Assembly: GCA_002897115.2 (NCBI GenBank)
Contig: BCIH01000003.1
Coordinates: forward strand, 919,881 to 983,880
Source of the DNA: Prototheca cutis
Taxonomy: Eukaryota > Chlorophyta > Trebouxiophyceae > Chlorellales > Chlorellaceae
DNA length: 64,000 bases
Direction: 5' to 3'
Shown: one piece after another, positions 48,701 to 61,540 of the stretch
How the letters are laid out: each line of letters starts with the position of its first letter
Position numbering within the stretch: the stretch's first letter is position 1
Made by a program: the position numbers and the translations under genes
Notes under the pieces: generated by a model
Databases searched by the model: none
The model's input: only the letters and a program-made list of their open reading frames with translations
What the model was told of the DNA's origin: nothing

Positions 48701-51700
48701 CAACAGTACTCCCAAGGGGACCCCGTCGACGAGTGGCCGGTGGGAGCTGCGGGGCAGCGCAGACTTGGAAGGTCTGCGGCTGAACCAGCTGCGCCTGTTC
48801 CGCAAGCTTGGTGCCAGCCTGTCGCTGTCCGACGCAGGGCTTCGAATTGAGGGCCGGGGGGTGCGTGCCGACGAAGCTTTGCTGGTCGATGTCAGTGCCG
48901 CAGCGCTGCCACGGCACCTAGGGGTGCACGGGGTTGATCGGAAGGAGCTGGAACGGACCACTCTTGACGAAACGGTATCCGGCGGCCACCGCCTCAGAAG
49001 CCCAGCGACCGTAACCGCCACTCCTCCGCCAGTGCCTACAGACTCTGCTGCAGTGCCTACGCCCCAAGGCTCGCGCTTCTCGCTGCACAGCGGGCCGCTG
49101 TCTTTGAGCGCCCAGGTCCAGAACGACGGCTCTGAGCTCGGGTTTCGAGTGAAGAACCTCAAGCTGGACGAACTGGAAATCGCTTCACTGCGTGGCGACC
49201 TCCAAGAGGCATCTGTGTCACTCAATTTCGCCTCCCAGGTTTGTAGCTGTGTTTGGGNCTTTGGCNTGGTTGGCAGCGGGGATTATGATGATGGTGGCAG
49301 GGGGGGGGGGNGGGGATTTTTGTTGGCAAACCAAAAAAAATTGAAGATCAGTTCATCTTTGACAACACCATCCTATAAAATCATGCTTTCTTTCCGCAGA
49401 CCGGGAGCGGGCGGCTGCAGCTGAGTTCCCCGCGGTTCAGTGGACTTCGGGGCGAGTCTCTGGCATGCTCGCTGCGGTGGGAGCACGACATGGTGCGCCT
49501 GGAGCGGGCAGCGCTGACCCAGACAGCCAGCAAGTACGAGCTGCAGGGAGAGTACATTCTTCCGGCCGACGCCCGTCTGCCGCGGTCGGCGGGCGAGCTG
49601 CTTGACGGCACGCTTGCCGGCAGTGGCCAGGTGAAATCTCGGAGAGGCTACAGTGCTGCTGGGACCATGGCGGCCGACACAACGGTGGCGGTGGCGATGC
49701 CACAAGAAGCAGCTGCCACGGGTGACACAATGACGTCACCGTATGCCGGCGGGCGGTGGCGTGTGCAGGTCAGCGTCCCCCGGGCAGACGTGCAAGAGTT
49801 GATACCGGCCCTTCGAGTACTGCAAAACGCTGCCAGTTCCCGTCCCGCGGACTACGCCAGGTGCAAGGCCGCGTTTCTCGACGCTGTTTCCCGGGCCGGG
49901 CTTGTCGCGCCTTCCCTCAACGAACTGCTCCTAGCAGGGAACAGTGGTGATGCAAGTGGTGGCACTGAGGCTGAGGCTTCCGAAGCCGGTCTCGGACGCT
50001 GGGTCGCTCTGGTTGGCGCTGAAGGGCTCAGCAAGAGTCCAGGCACCAGTGGGACATCTTCTGCCGGCGATGCCACCACAGCGGTGGATGCCACGAGCTC
50101 TGACGTGGAGAGCCCCGCTGACGGTGGTGGTGGGCCTTCCACAGAACACCCGTTGCCATCGTCACAAGCCCGACTGCTCGACTCTCTGGCAAGCTCTCCA
50201 GTCGCCGATATGCAGGGCACCTCGACATCCGCCATCGCCACCTCCCAGGCTTCGCTGCTGCCAAACCTTCAGGACGTCGCCGGGCTGTGGAACGGGCGTG
50301 TGCAGGTGTACGGTGGCGGTGCGCCCGGCGACGCGCTGCGGTGCGATTTCGACGTTCGGGGCCGTGGGTGGCGGTGGGGTGGGTGGGCGCTGGACGCGGC
50401 CACGGCAGTCGGCGCCTACCACGCCGAGGAAGGGTTGATGCTGCAGGAGTTGGCGCTGCGACAGGGCGGCGCGCGGCTGCTGGTCCGCGGCACTCTGCTG
50501 GGGGCGGTCCAGGACGCCAGTGTCTTACTCGCAGATTTCCCGGTCGCGTCCCTGGCACCCTGGCTGCGCCGCGTGCCCGCTCTACGGAACGCTCTCCCCT
50601 GGGGCGTCGATGCCACCCACGGGGATGCATTTGCTGGAGCCAGCGACGCTGGTGGTAGCACGGCAGCCGCCGGCAGTGGTGGTGCGGGGATCGGCAATGG
50701 GGTGCCTGGAGGACCTGATGCAACGGGAGGGATCAACCCGGCTGTGTCTGCCAGTGCTCCTGGGACAGCGACCGCTCCGGGCGCGGCAACAAGCACGGTT
50801 GCGGGCACAACAACTGCGGCTGCCAGTGCATCAAACGCTGCGACGTCCTTCCAGTCCACCACACAGCAGCCCTCGGCACGGCCGCAGTTGATCGACATGG
50901 TGACGTCTTCTGTGGCCAGCATCGCCGGGAGAGTGGCCCGGGGCGTGCTGACGCCGATGAGTCGGGCGGGCCTGCTGGCCGGCGGCGCTGGTGGTGTGTC
51001 TGGCAGTGCGGGTGCTGACGCAGCGAGGCGCAGCCCCGTCGAGGGCTTGCTGTACCTGACGGGCACCGTGGCCGGCAGCGCATCAGCGCCCACGGGCCAG
51101 CTGGCCGCCCGCCTCTACGACGGTGCCATCGGTGATACGTGCCTCGCACATGCGGCAGCACACGCTACACTGGATTCCGAGGGCGATTTGACGTTTGAAC
51201 TGGATCTGGCACCTGCAGACCCAGGGGCGATGGCATCGGCTGTCGTTCGCCGGGGGGCATCNAATGCCGGTGGCGATGGCGCTTCTGCCTCCGCTGCCGC
51301 GGCCCGAGCGCCGCGCAGTTCGGGGTCTGTCCGCGCCGAGGGCGTCGTGTCCCTGGGGACGCAGCCCACCACCGCGGGCCCGCGCCAAGGAGGCGGAGAA
51401 GCCGACGTGCNTGTGACGGTCCGGGACGGCGGCATGGCCCTTCTCACGGCTGTCCTGCCAGGTGTCGCATGGCAGAGCGGCGGCGCAGACCTCCGCATTG
51501 AGTGAGCAGTCCGAAGATAAAGGGGTGGCATTGTGTGTTTTTTTCAGGTTCTGGTGAGAATCACCATGCAGGGTGTGACGAACCCTGGGCAGGAAGTGGT
51601 GCTGCTCCATTGCTGCAGAAACAATAAAAGGATGGACGTGGACTTGACAACTCGCACTCCTACCCTCCAATCTCGCCAGGGTCAAGGGCAGCCTGTCTAG

Positions 51701-54012
51701 CCCCAACATCACGGGTTCGNCCCGACTGTCCAAGGCCGTGCTTCTGTGTCCCTACCTCAAGGGTCCGCTGCGAGGTGCCTCCGCGTCCGCACACTGTGCC
51801 GACGGTTGGCTTGTCATCGAGGGCGCCGAGGCCCGGGCCGGACGCTGCGGCATCGTCAGGCACGCAGTTTTAGGGTTTTGTATGTTTTGAGAGGCGTTTG
51901 TGATGGGAGAGGTGTACGAGTGTTGCTTCTGCAGCTCTGCATGCAGTCCTTTTTAGACGAGTGCGATGCATGGCTGGGAGAAGTTTAACACCTCGCTTCT
52001 GAACCGAGCCCCATACACACTGGCATGCAGGCTGCGTGGTGCGCTGCCACTCCAAGAAGCAGGGCCCGGCCGTGATGAGATTGAGCAGCCAACCCCCGCG
52101 ACCACTGGACCTGCTGATGTGGATGGCGGGTCGGCAACCCGGGACGGGTCGGGCGGTGCAGTGGCAACGACCAGTTCTACAGATGCCAATGGCGCCGCGA
52201 CTCCACGCAATCATTCCCGGTCCGAGAGCGATGGCACCCATTACCATAACCACCCTCCGCCCGCGGTGGTGGCCGCTTTGAAACGGACTCCCGGGCTTCA
52301 CGCCGACGTCTCTGGTCTGGAGGTTCGGGTTCGCGGTGCCGCAGCCGCAAGATTTGATGCCACGCTGCACGCGCTGGGCAGCGTCATGGCGCCCCGGGTG
52401 GGCGGCTCGCTGAGGATCAGTCATGGCTCGCTGTTTGTGCTGCCTAGCGCCGACGCCGGCCAGCAGTCGGGTGTGTCGACGTCTGTTGGTGGCGGGAGTG
52501 CCGCCACGGCACAGGGCCCCTCCCCTGCCGCCGTCAGTGGGAAGGCCACCAGCACGGCTCAACAAGCCGGACGTGGATCCTCCTCCCGGCCTGGGTCGGT
52601 TGCGAGGGCCTTTGATGCCTTGGTACGAGGCGAAAGCAAGCTTGCAGAGCAGCTGGAGGCGGCGCTGCGTCGTGAAGTGGCGGCGGCTACCGCGATCGTC
52701 CCCGGCGTTGTCGGTTCAGCTCCTGGTGCTGGTGGGCCGAGGGCCGCGGGGCCGGCGATCGTCAACGCCGTCATGTCGGGAGCTCGACTCGCGCCACGGC
52801 TGGGGCGGCAGGAGAGCACAGAGCCAGCGGCAGGGAACAAGACCACGCTGCCACCGCCGCCGAAACAACTCCCCGTTCCTTCGCTGGAGAACCTGGAAGT
52901 GTCGTTGGGTCCCGACCTCCGGGCGGTTGTGCCTGTGGTGCTGAACATGGGCGTGGAGGGCCAGCTCATCATCGATTCCCGTCCCGGTGCAGTGGCAGAT
53001 GGCAGTGCACCGGCTGCCAACGGTTCGTCACATCAGCAATCTCAGCAGGAGCCGGGCGGCCGGGCGCGGCCGCAAGACGCTCGAGGCCGTGACGTGTCCC
53101 CTCCGCCGCCTGGGACACTGTCGGTTCGGGGGGTGCTGGAGCTGCCATCGGGCGATTTGAACCTCGTGGCCGCACAGCTGTCCCTTGACAGGGAGCATGC
53201 CAACCGTGTCGTGTTTTCCGGAAGTCCCGACCCGGACGTCGACGTCGTGCTGACTGGTGGCGACCTCAGGGTGTCTGTACAGGTAATAACTTGGGCCTTT
53301 CTGTTTGTGTGGTTGCTGTGTTGCCAAGGGGGGGGGGGGGCAGGGGGGGATGTTTCTCCCCCTTTTTCTGGTGGGGGGGGTCTCAGGACCTTACATCTCC
53401 GAGCACACATCCGCACAAACTCTGGAGCAATAATCACGCCGGCGACGCCAATCCCACAAAATCACCTCACAGGGCCCAGCACGGGAGTGGCAGGCGCACT
53501 TGGCGCTGGAGGAGTTGGGTGCTCGGAGGGGGGCGGGGTCGCTGGACGCGGCGGCGGCGGCGCGGCTGTTCGAGGGCAAGCTGCGTTCGGCGCTGCTGGC
53601 CGACGACGGACGCCTGGCGTTGAGTCGCCTGGCAGGGTCGACGGTGCGTGGGCTGCTGCCTCGGATCGAGTCCAGCGGGGCGGTGGGAGGCGCCACGTGG
53701 CGGCTGGTCTCCGCACCGGCAATCTCGGGTCTGCTGGACCCGGGTGCGGCTGGCAGCGGCGCGCCGGGGGCGCTGCTGGGCTCCATCACCCTGGGCACCG
53801 AGGTGGAGGTGGCCTTTGGGAGAAAGCTCACTGCCGCCCTGGTCCGTGGCGCGCGGGGGCCCGACCCTGCCACACGCTGGAGCTTGACCTACGCGCTGGG
53901 ACGCAAAGTCCGAGTGCAGTTCAACATCTCCTCCGCGCCGCCCTATGCCCGGACGCTGTCGTTGCAATACTCTTCCGAGGGCGCCGGTGGCGGCGGCGGT
54001 GGAGAAAGGTGA
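42704..54012 (+). CDS. TIC236: TIC236/TamB-like (DUF490) giant envelope protein
   Basis: TIC236 is an inner-envelope chloroplast protein of the bacterial TamB family that links the TOC and TIC import channels. The plus-strand exons include 42704-43141, 43335-45468, 45630-46490, about 46701-46779, about 47045-47346, 47554-47691, 47954-49239, about 49401-51502, about 51675-51865, about 52030-53282 and 53479-54012. An N-terminal membrane segment (LAAGWLLALAAATVAANVWLL) is followed by the AsmA/TamB pattern of amphipathic strands separated by Ala/Gly-rich linkers. The C-terminus (ATRWSLTYALGRKVRVQFNI...LSLQYSSE) resembles the DUF490 end. The second exon carries a ~640-residue Ser/Pro/Ala/Gln low-complexity stretch. 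More than 3,000 residues are predicted. The transit-peptide start, and the joins near 46700-47050 and 51775-52030, remain uncertain. Confidence 0.8.
47521..47553 (+). repeat. C-run and A-run before an acceptor in the TIC236-like gene
   Basis: About 18 C, TTA, seven C and four A end directly in the AG acceptor of the exon that starts at 47554. It is a sense-orientation C(n)A(n) tract. Confidence 0.85.
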
Positions 54013-55244
54013 AGCAAGCAGACGATGGTGGCTCCTGTGCCGTTCTGATGGACGGCCAAAACACTGTGAACATGCCGCCGAGGAAACCGCGTTCTCTCAC
54101 CCACCTTACCTGACCAACTGAAATGCGCTGCCATGTGGACTTGTAACCATACGACACGCTGCTTGTGGGATGAAGTGGCGCCATGCTTGTATTCTGTTCT
54201 GGTGTCCACAATCAAGTGAGGACTGCTGTTCAACGTCTGCGCATGTGCTGATGCCTTGCTTGCATGGCGTTGGTTTGAAACACATTCCAATGAAACAACA
54301 GTATGCTTGGTCAAAAAGCGTCTCAGAGACAAGCAGGACCGAGCCGGTTCCACAGAGACGAGCAGGACGGGTCCCTTGTACCCCCCCCATTGGTATGATG
54401 TGGCCTTGAAATGGTCGGCAGGGGGGGTACGACGACGATGTCGGCTAGGACCCCCAGATGAGACGGCGCCAGCGCACGATGCCTAAACATAGCACATCAC
54501 GTGCTTCACACCCGATGAACTCGGTTGTGTACACGTTTACGACAGAATTGCTTTCGACAGGAGCCCTGTAGTGGCCTCCTTGCCGAGGCACAGCCCCTGC
54601 ACGCAGCTGACGCAAGTGACGCCGGGAACAAAGCCCCCATCAAAAGTGGGGGGGACAGGGCTGGATGCGGGCGGTTCAACAAGAAAGAAAGACGCCCCTG
54701 TGAGCACCTCATGAAACCTGTTTTCACTATAATTAAGCACGCACCTGAAGATGGCGAAGAGCTCTTGGGCAGCGCGTCACCCACAGCGTTTGTCGTTTTT
54801 CCGCACCATTTTTCCGGGCAGGACGACAGCCCAACGGTCACTCACAGGCTAGCCACTGCCTTAATCGACAATCTCCTCTCCAGGGCAACCGTAGTCGCAC
54901 TAGATTTTACTTTACATAGATCTGACGATNCAATTCAAAGCAAGTATCTGCAGTTATGACGCACGTCTGGAGCAAGGTGAGGTCCGGTTCTGCGGTCTGT
55001 TGTGCCTGCCCTGGAGGCCCGATTGTCTCTGGCTGTCTGGCTTTGATCACGCCGTATCAGGCATGTTTGGCTTCTTGAAGGCCTGACATTCACTTGTAAA
55101 GGCCGTAATTCACGATCTAACCGGTTCTACGGGCCCTTCGTGCACGCCAGCTGGCCCGCCCCGACAGCCCTCCAAGGGCGAATGTTTGGACGACCCAGGG
55201 TCAGGCAAAGAAGGTAGGCGAAGCTCGGGTCGGACGCGAAATGG
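54013..55244. other. Intergenic region, no supported gene
   Basis: This 1.2-kb stretch lies between the TIC236-like stop and the next start. Only short frames without family signature occur on either strand. It should contain the 3' UTR of one gene and the promoter of the other. Confidence 0.4.
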
Positions 55245-57199
55245 ATGAATTATTGCTTGTCAGGACTCCTCATGATGCGCCATGGCCTTGTCGTGCAGAG
55301 CCTGGTGAGCTGCTTCACGCCCATTCTTGTGGGAGCCGCGACCGTTAACAACGGGGACGAGAGCGACTGGGGCCACGCGAGCAAGGTAGGACAGGTTAGG
55401 AGGCCTGTATGTTCTACCAGCGTTACCCGTGGATCTGCACATGCTCAAAGCGTCGCAGATCACTCATTGCAGGTCAAGGACGGCAGGTCGGCCCTGGTTC
55501 AACGGGTCGACACTGCGGACATGAGTTCGCTGTCTGAGGCGGGAATCGACGCAGAGGCGAGGGGCCTCCTGATCAAGGTGGGGTTGTGATGCGTCTCTGG
55601 ATGGCCGGCATGGGGGTGTAGGCGATCGGCCTGTTGCATAACGACTCGGACGACCTTGGCGGGTGCCTGCACTCCTCACTCCAATCCTGCAGAATGTCGA
55701 GGTGAACGACGGCATTGCATCGGACGACTCTCCCAAGTTCAAGGTGCACGCTTGGAACCCAATTGATGAGGGCGATGTCGGGTCGCCTCACATCGCTGAC
55801 AAGTTCGTCACGTCCGAGGTACGGATTGGAGCTGGGGACTTCATCGGGGGATGGGGGGCCCCCATTACCTCATTTCGCTCACCACCTTGAATCCGGAATA
55901 CCGCACTCGTGAGTGAGAATAAGGGACCAGCCCGCTCGGACAATGAAATGCATCGAGAGCTCAAACAAATGCCAATGTCTTGCCATTCCTGTCCTCTTGC
56001 TGCAGAGTGTTCCCGTCATTGTTGACGCTGGGAATGCCTGCAAGGCAGCTGACGAGTCCCATGACGAAGGCCCGACCACTCCNGGCACGCCTGACCAGCT
56101 GGCCATCGTGCCCATGACATTCTTCAATGGCAGTTCGACAGACTCCCAGGAGCTTGTGGTGAACCGTGGCCCGAGTGCAGACCTCGCTGCACAGGACCTG
56201 GCAGTCTTGAAGGCTGGCACCACTGTCGCCCACCAGCAGGCTGCCTCTCCGGCTGAGGACCAATTCTTCTGCGAGCCCCCGGCGGCTTCTGGCATGGCCC
56301 TGCTGCTGTGCGGGCCCGCTTCTGGGGATGCACAGGGGGCCTCTGACCCCCGCGCCGACGACCCACTGCGCCAGGTCCGCGAGGCGGCTGCGGCCGCGGC
56401 GGTCGCTGACGTGGATGCGACTTTTCCCGACCATGTCACCAGGGCGGTGCAGATGGACGCGGTGGAAGCGGCGATCCGCCAGCGCCAGGCCTGGCAGGAG
56501 GCCCAAGCCCAGGCGTTGATGGCGGCCATGGCAGAGGTCCAGCGCAAGACGTCGCTGTTTGACGCGATGGTGGCACAGCTGGACATTGCCGCGGGCGGCT
56601 GCTGCCGCAATTAGGTGCAACAGCGCGTGTTGGCAGCTCATGCGGCCGACATGCGGGCACAGGCAGCTGCTTTTTCTGGCTCCTGGTCCAGCGAGACCCA
56701 CGCGACATGCACGGCCGAGTTCGCATGCGAGGTTGGCGACGACAAGGAGGCGAGATGCAGGGGCAGCTCGCCGGTGGTTGATTGGGAGCTGGGTGGTCCA
56801 GTGCGCCAGCCCTGCAACGCGGCTGCGGTGCCAGTTGCGGATGTGGACGTGACTTTGGCGGTGGTGAAGAGGAGTGCGGTTGTGGAGCAGACCAGCACGG
56901 CGGCGGCGGTGGACCCAAACGTCGGAGAGGTTGCTGCCCCCATGGATGCGCCGGCATTGCCCGAATTTTGTGCGCGGGGTTCGCAAGGCGAGGAGAATGC
57001 GTTCGGCTGGTACAACTGGGTGATGGGCACTGGCGCGACTCCTGACTGGACGCGCCTCCCGCGCTACGACGCGCATGGCGTTGCCATGGCAGACGACGCA
57101 TTTGCGGCGTGGCCGGGCTTTGACGATGCCGGCGACGACGTGGCATCGGTGGGCACAGCGATCGAGGACGACTGGTGGGGCGATGAAATGCAGGCGTAG
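55245..57199 (+). CDS. Unidentified protein, possibly secreted, with an in-frame TAG
   Basis: Exons 55245-55385, 55473-55577, 55693-55818 and 56006 onwards join in phase 0. The first is hydrophobic enough to be a signal peptide or anchor (LLMMRHGLVVQSLVSCFTPILVGAATV). The protein then is acidic and low in recognisable motifs; residues near 270-320 form an Ala/Gln-rich helix (AIRQRQAWQEAQAQALMAAM). The frame meets TAG at 56612-56614 after CCRN, giving 326 residues, but the same frame continues open for 194 more codons with similar composition and ends at 57199 (DDWWGDEMQA). A 78-base phase-0 intron (56537-56614, GTCCAG...AATTAG) would remove the stop. No family was recognised. Confidence 0.5.
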
Positions 57200-57892
57200 A
57201 GGTGGGGGAAGGAGCAGGCGGTTTGTCCTGCGGTCGAGGATCTTCATCATGGCCTTGGGCTGGACTCCTTTCCCCAACCCCTCTCCTGGCCACTCCCCTG
57301 TATGGATGACTGAGTCTCGGATTGGATTGGTGTCAGTGTGGCATTGACAAAGAACGTTCTCCCCTCCCCCCACACCACCTCTGCATTCACACATCGACGT
57401 GATCCCTCTGGCTCTGCGATGAGCCATGAGGTCTGGCCGGCACGCTCGGTCTGGTTGCTACGACAGAATCCGATGCATTGCATCGAGCGCTGCGTGGCGC
57501 GCATGACTCCTGTACAATACATACATGTTTGTGTGCGGCGATTGGTCCACACACACACACATGTTTGGCCCAGTGCCTGTGCACTGGGCATGGTGATACA
57601 TAACCCACCCTATGGCTGTAACAAGGCTGATATGCACTGTCGTATTGGGCTGTCTCATTTCCTCCAGGGGGAAGCAAAGGGTGGGTATCTCAGTTCCGAG
57701 TGAGCAATTTGACTGGAGGTCCCCGCAGGACAAAAATTGCGACATGCCCGGTGATGGCCGGCCATGCATAAGCAAAACACGGTCCGTCTACGCGAGATGT
57801 CATAGACTTCTGTTGGTGTTTTACACTGCAATCTAGCATACTACAATAATGGAGAATGGGATCGCAGTCTAGAAACTGCCGAGCAGGCAGGC
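57200..57892. other. Intergenic region, no supported gene
   Basis: This is 693 bases between two plus-strand genes. I see no coding or RNA feature. The promoter of the exonuclease gene must be here. Confidence 0.4.
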
Positions 57893-60846
57893 ATGGGCAC
57901 AGCCACCGCGTCGACGGGGGATCAGGACTTAGAGGAAGGGGAGCTCGAAGGTACACAAGGGTGCCTGGAGCTACCATGAGGCTAGTCTGTTGGCTCTCTT
58001 TCTTGCATTCGAGTTGATGAATTACAATGAGCATCATCGTACACCCCGTCCACTGGCAGGAGAGGCTTGCGGGACGTGGGAAGCCACCCCGCCGCCAGCT
58101 GGCGAGGGGATCGCTTCGCGCAAGAGGCCCAGGTGTGTTTCGATGGGCAGGAAGGTACATTGAGCTGTCTGGAATGAATTGTACAGCTCATTTCTATTCA
58201 TGACAACCTCCCTTTTGATTGTTCACAGGGCTCCATACTTTGTGGACGCCAGTGAGCCCACCACTGGAGAAAATGCCTCCTCTGCAGCAGGTGACGACTC
58301 CACCACCCCTCTGAGCGTCAAGCGCAAGCCCAAGAAGGCAAAGAAATCTGGGTTTGTGGACGTGTACGGCCCCAACGCTCGTGCGGGGGTGGAGTTGGCG
58401 CATGAATACTCACCCATCAGTCTGGATGACGTCCAGAAGCTGGTGCTCTGGGTGCTCGCCGAAGAAATCTCCCCACGTTGGTGTTTTGTCAAGGTTGGTG
58501 TGGGTGTGTGTGTGTCATTACAAGGGGCCTGCAGAATATGTGGGTGTGGGTGTGGGTGTGGGTGTGGGTGTGGGTTGGGTGGGTGGGGGGGGCCATGCCT
58601 TGAGCAGTTGTATGCAGTGCTCTGATTTCGGAATCAGCCCCCCCGAGAGTGCAGCTGTTGCTGGACCTGCATACCCCACTCTGTACCCCACCTAAGCACA
58701 CAGAACAAGCCGCTGATAAGCCGTGTGGTGCTGCTCGTAGCCCACGGCCTGAACATCGACCGTGCCCCTCCCGCACTGGAGTCGCTGCTGGGGCCCCCCA
58801 TCCAGCTCCGTGCACGCAGCGCCACACTGGACCCCGGGCAGAGCGTGCATGCCTTGCTCACGATACCCAGCCGGAAACCCAATGGAGGAGCGACGGAGTC
58901 AGGCACAGGCCCCAAGGAGTCGTTGCCCGAGCCGGGACACTATGTCTTGACCCTGGACCAGCTGGAGGAGCACGGGTTCCCGCTCCCGGTTTTTGGAGAA
59001 GACGGGGAGCTGGGACTGCCCGAGGGCTACGTCGCCACACGAGCAGGCACGTGCATGGGTGTATGGTTGTGGGCTGTTTGACCCCGGGGGGACAAGGACT
59101 TTTCATTGGGGATTTAATGAAGAGTTTTGGCGACTTGAGTTGTGAGACCCCTGAGGGGGGGAGGCGTTCGCAACAACGGACAGTGAATGCGCCCTTTCTT
59201 AACAATGCACAAGTAATTTAAGGATTGAACCATCCTCACAGCGCACACCATCACTCCCTTGCACGCGCAGTCCCCGAGGGGAGCCCCCCGGCGCAGTCGC
59301 TGGTGGCGCTGGACTGCGAGATGTGCCGGACGTGTGTGGGACTGGAGTTGACCCGCGTGGTGCTGTTGGACGGCGCCGGCGAGGTACTGCTGGATGCACT
59401 GGTCCGGCCGGCCAACCCGGTGCTGGACCACCTGACTCGGTGGTCAGGCATCACGGCTGAGATGGTTGCCCGGGCCGAATACGATCTGGTCGGGGCACGG
59501 GCCGCGGTGATGCAGCATGTTGCCGCAGACACACTGCTGGTTGGTCACGGCCTGGAAAACGATCTCCATGCACTTAAGGCATGTGTGTTGGAGGGGATCA
59601 TTGAGTTTTTTGGGGGGGGGAGGGTGATTGTTTCCAACAACGCACGGCCGGCAAGAGAATACAGATTTCCCTTGAGCCTTGAGAAAACAGAAACATATTC
59701 TCACTACAAGATCTTTTCTTGTGAATTCCTGCTATCCAGTTGACGCATGCGAGCTGCATCGACACGACGGTGTTGTACCCGCACCCACGCTGGCCGCCGG
59801 CCAAACCGGCACTGCGGGTACTGGCTTCGCGGTTCCTGCGGCGTGGCATTCAGTCGGGGGCGCACGACCCGCGGGAAGACGCGCGTGCGGCGCTGGACCT
59901 TGCATTGCTGAAGTTTTCGCGGGGGCCCGGGTTTGGCCTTCCCGGGGCGGCGGCCGAGGCGCGGCGCTCGCCGCTGGCTGATGCCCTGGGTGCGGCGGGG
60001 AGATCATGCACGCTCGTCGATGACAGCAGCGTCCTGCGCCGACTCATGGGAGACCGTGCGTCGGGAATCCCTGCGGGGGACGACGCTACTGTTGCGGCTC
60101 GATTAGTCCGCGAAGCGGGCAAGGCTGGTGCGCCGCACTTTCTTTCTGGCCAGCTGCGTGACGTGCACCTCGCGCAGGCCGCCGCGGTGCGCGCTGCGCT
60201 GGGGGTAGGGGCTGAGGAGGTTCGACCAGCGGGAATGGAGCCAAGACCAGACACTCGTGCTTGCAGCCCTCCTTCCTCTGCCCCTGAGGGCACTCAACAG
60301 CAGGGGTCTGGCTGCGAAGGCCAGGATGATTCAGGGTCGCCGGCGTCGAGTGGGTCTGAGAGCGACTCTGCTGCGGGCGACAGCTCCAACGACGGCAGCG
60401 CAGGACCCGCCGACTCAAGTGGCGCGGTTGCAGTTCTTGATGCCCCCGACGGTTGTGATGCCAGCCAGCCCACCGCCAACAACCCTTGCACTACCGACGG
60501 GGAAGGCCAGGGAGTTTCCTCTCCGCACGACGTGGTGGCGGCGCTGCGTGCGGTGTGGGAGAACTCACCTACTCCCAATGAATTTGCTGCAACAGATCGG
60601 ACGGTGGCGCACGTGGCGGCGGTGCATGCGGCATTGCCCTCCAACGCTATGCTGATCGTGGCGTGTCCCCAGGGCAATACATCTTTGAGTCGGGCGCTGG
60701 GGAGGGAGCGGGCCGAGCGGCAGTCGCGGCCGGGCCAGGACCCACACTGGACACCAGAGTGCGAGGAACTCCTGGCAAGGGCGGGGGCGGAGGCCTCGGC
60801 ATGCATGGCCTACGTGGCCATCAAACAGCCGAGTCCGGAGCAGTGA
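57893..60846 (+). CDS. REXO-type DEDDh RNA exonuclease
   Basis: This is a 3'-5' exoribonuclease of the REXO/SDN group, which trims structured or small RNAs. Five exons, 57893-57960, 58229-58493, 58704-59046 (or 59058), 59271-59578 and 59740-60846, give about 696 residues. The N-terminus is acidic, followed by a basic patch (KRKPKKAKKSG) that could be a nuclear signal. The exonuclease domain is at about residues 230-375: LVALDCEMC (first D and E), LTRWSGITAEM, VGHGLENDL (second D) and HDPREDARAALDLAL (H and last D), so all catalytic residues are present. The C-terminal half is Ser/Gly/Asp-rich with helical parts. The intron after LENDLHALK uses a GC donor (AAG|GCATGT). Confidence 0.9.
58540..58593 (+). 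repeat. GTGTGG/GGGT repeat in an exonuclease intron
   Basis: About seven TGTGGG-like units and then GGGTGGGTGGGG lie just after the donor of intron 2. The sense-strand G runs could form a G-quadruplex. Confidence 0.9.
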
Positions 60847-61540
60847 TGCTGCCAAATGGTGTTTCCATTTCTGTGTCATGTGGCGTGCAGGTTACTGCCT
60901 CAGTAGAAGCACTGTAAGCAGCCTTGCCAATAATCGTGTGTCCAGAGACACGCATCATGCACTTTACAGTTGAGAATAGCCAGCTTGTGGCACGGGTCGC
61001 AATGGACGAGATCGTTGTTTCCGGGGATCAGTCCCCCCGGCGGTTTCCGCACCTCGGAGAAGCTGCCCGTCAGTCAAAAAAGTGCCCAGAATGCAGCTGC
61101 ATCCCAGCCTCCCCCGGCAAAAACGAACAGCATCGAGTCACATTCATCGACTACAAAATCCAATGCATTATTTGTCGAAGAAAACAGACGTCTCAATGGC
61201 AGGATCATGGTGCGCCAAGCAGCCCGTTCGTCACCCGCCACCAGCCCCTGGGAGCCGTCGGAGCGGGACTGCTTCCAACTGGGCCCTGCTTCGTATAATC
61301 CTGCAAATACATTCAGCCGTTTATCTATGCAACGATCATTGTGCATCAAGGAATCCAACCGGAGGTTTCATGCTCGAAAAAAAAGCTGGAATATCCATAT
61401 ATCGTGAATCCTCTCCGGAATCTGTTTGGGAACCTGCAGGTGTTCAGACAGAAAATACCCCTGCGGAGGCATCTTCTTTATGTTCATAAGCAAACTGCGC
61501 AGCCGCAGCCACAACCTTTTGGCGCAGTACTTTTGCTCCA
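60847..61540. other. Intergenic region, no supported gene
   Basis: This spacer lies between the exonuclease stop and the proposed SQD1 start. Only short frames occur. It should hold the SQD1 promoter. Confidence 0.4.

Noticed and set aside
58540..58593. Possible interstitial telomeric repeat
   Set aside because: The unit is TGTGGG-like, not the TTTAGGG repeat of most green algae, and it lies inside an intron.
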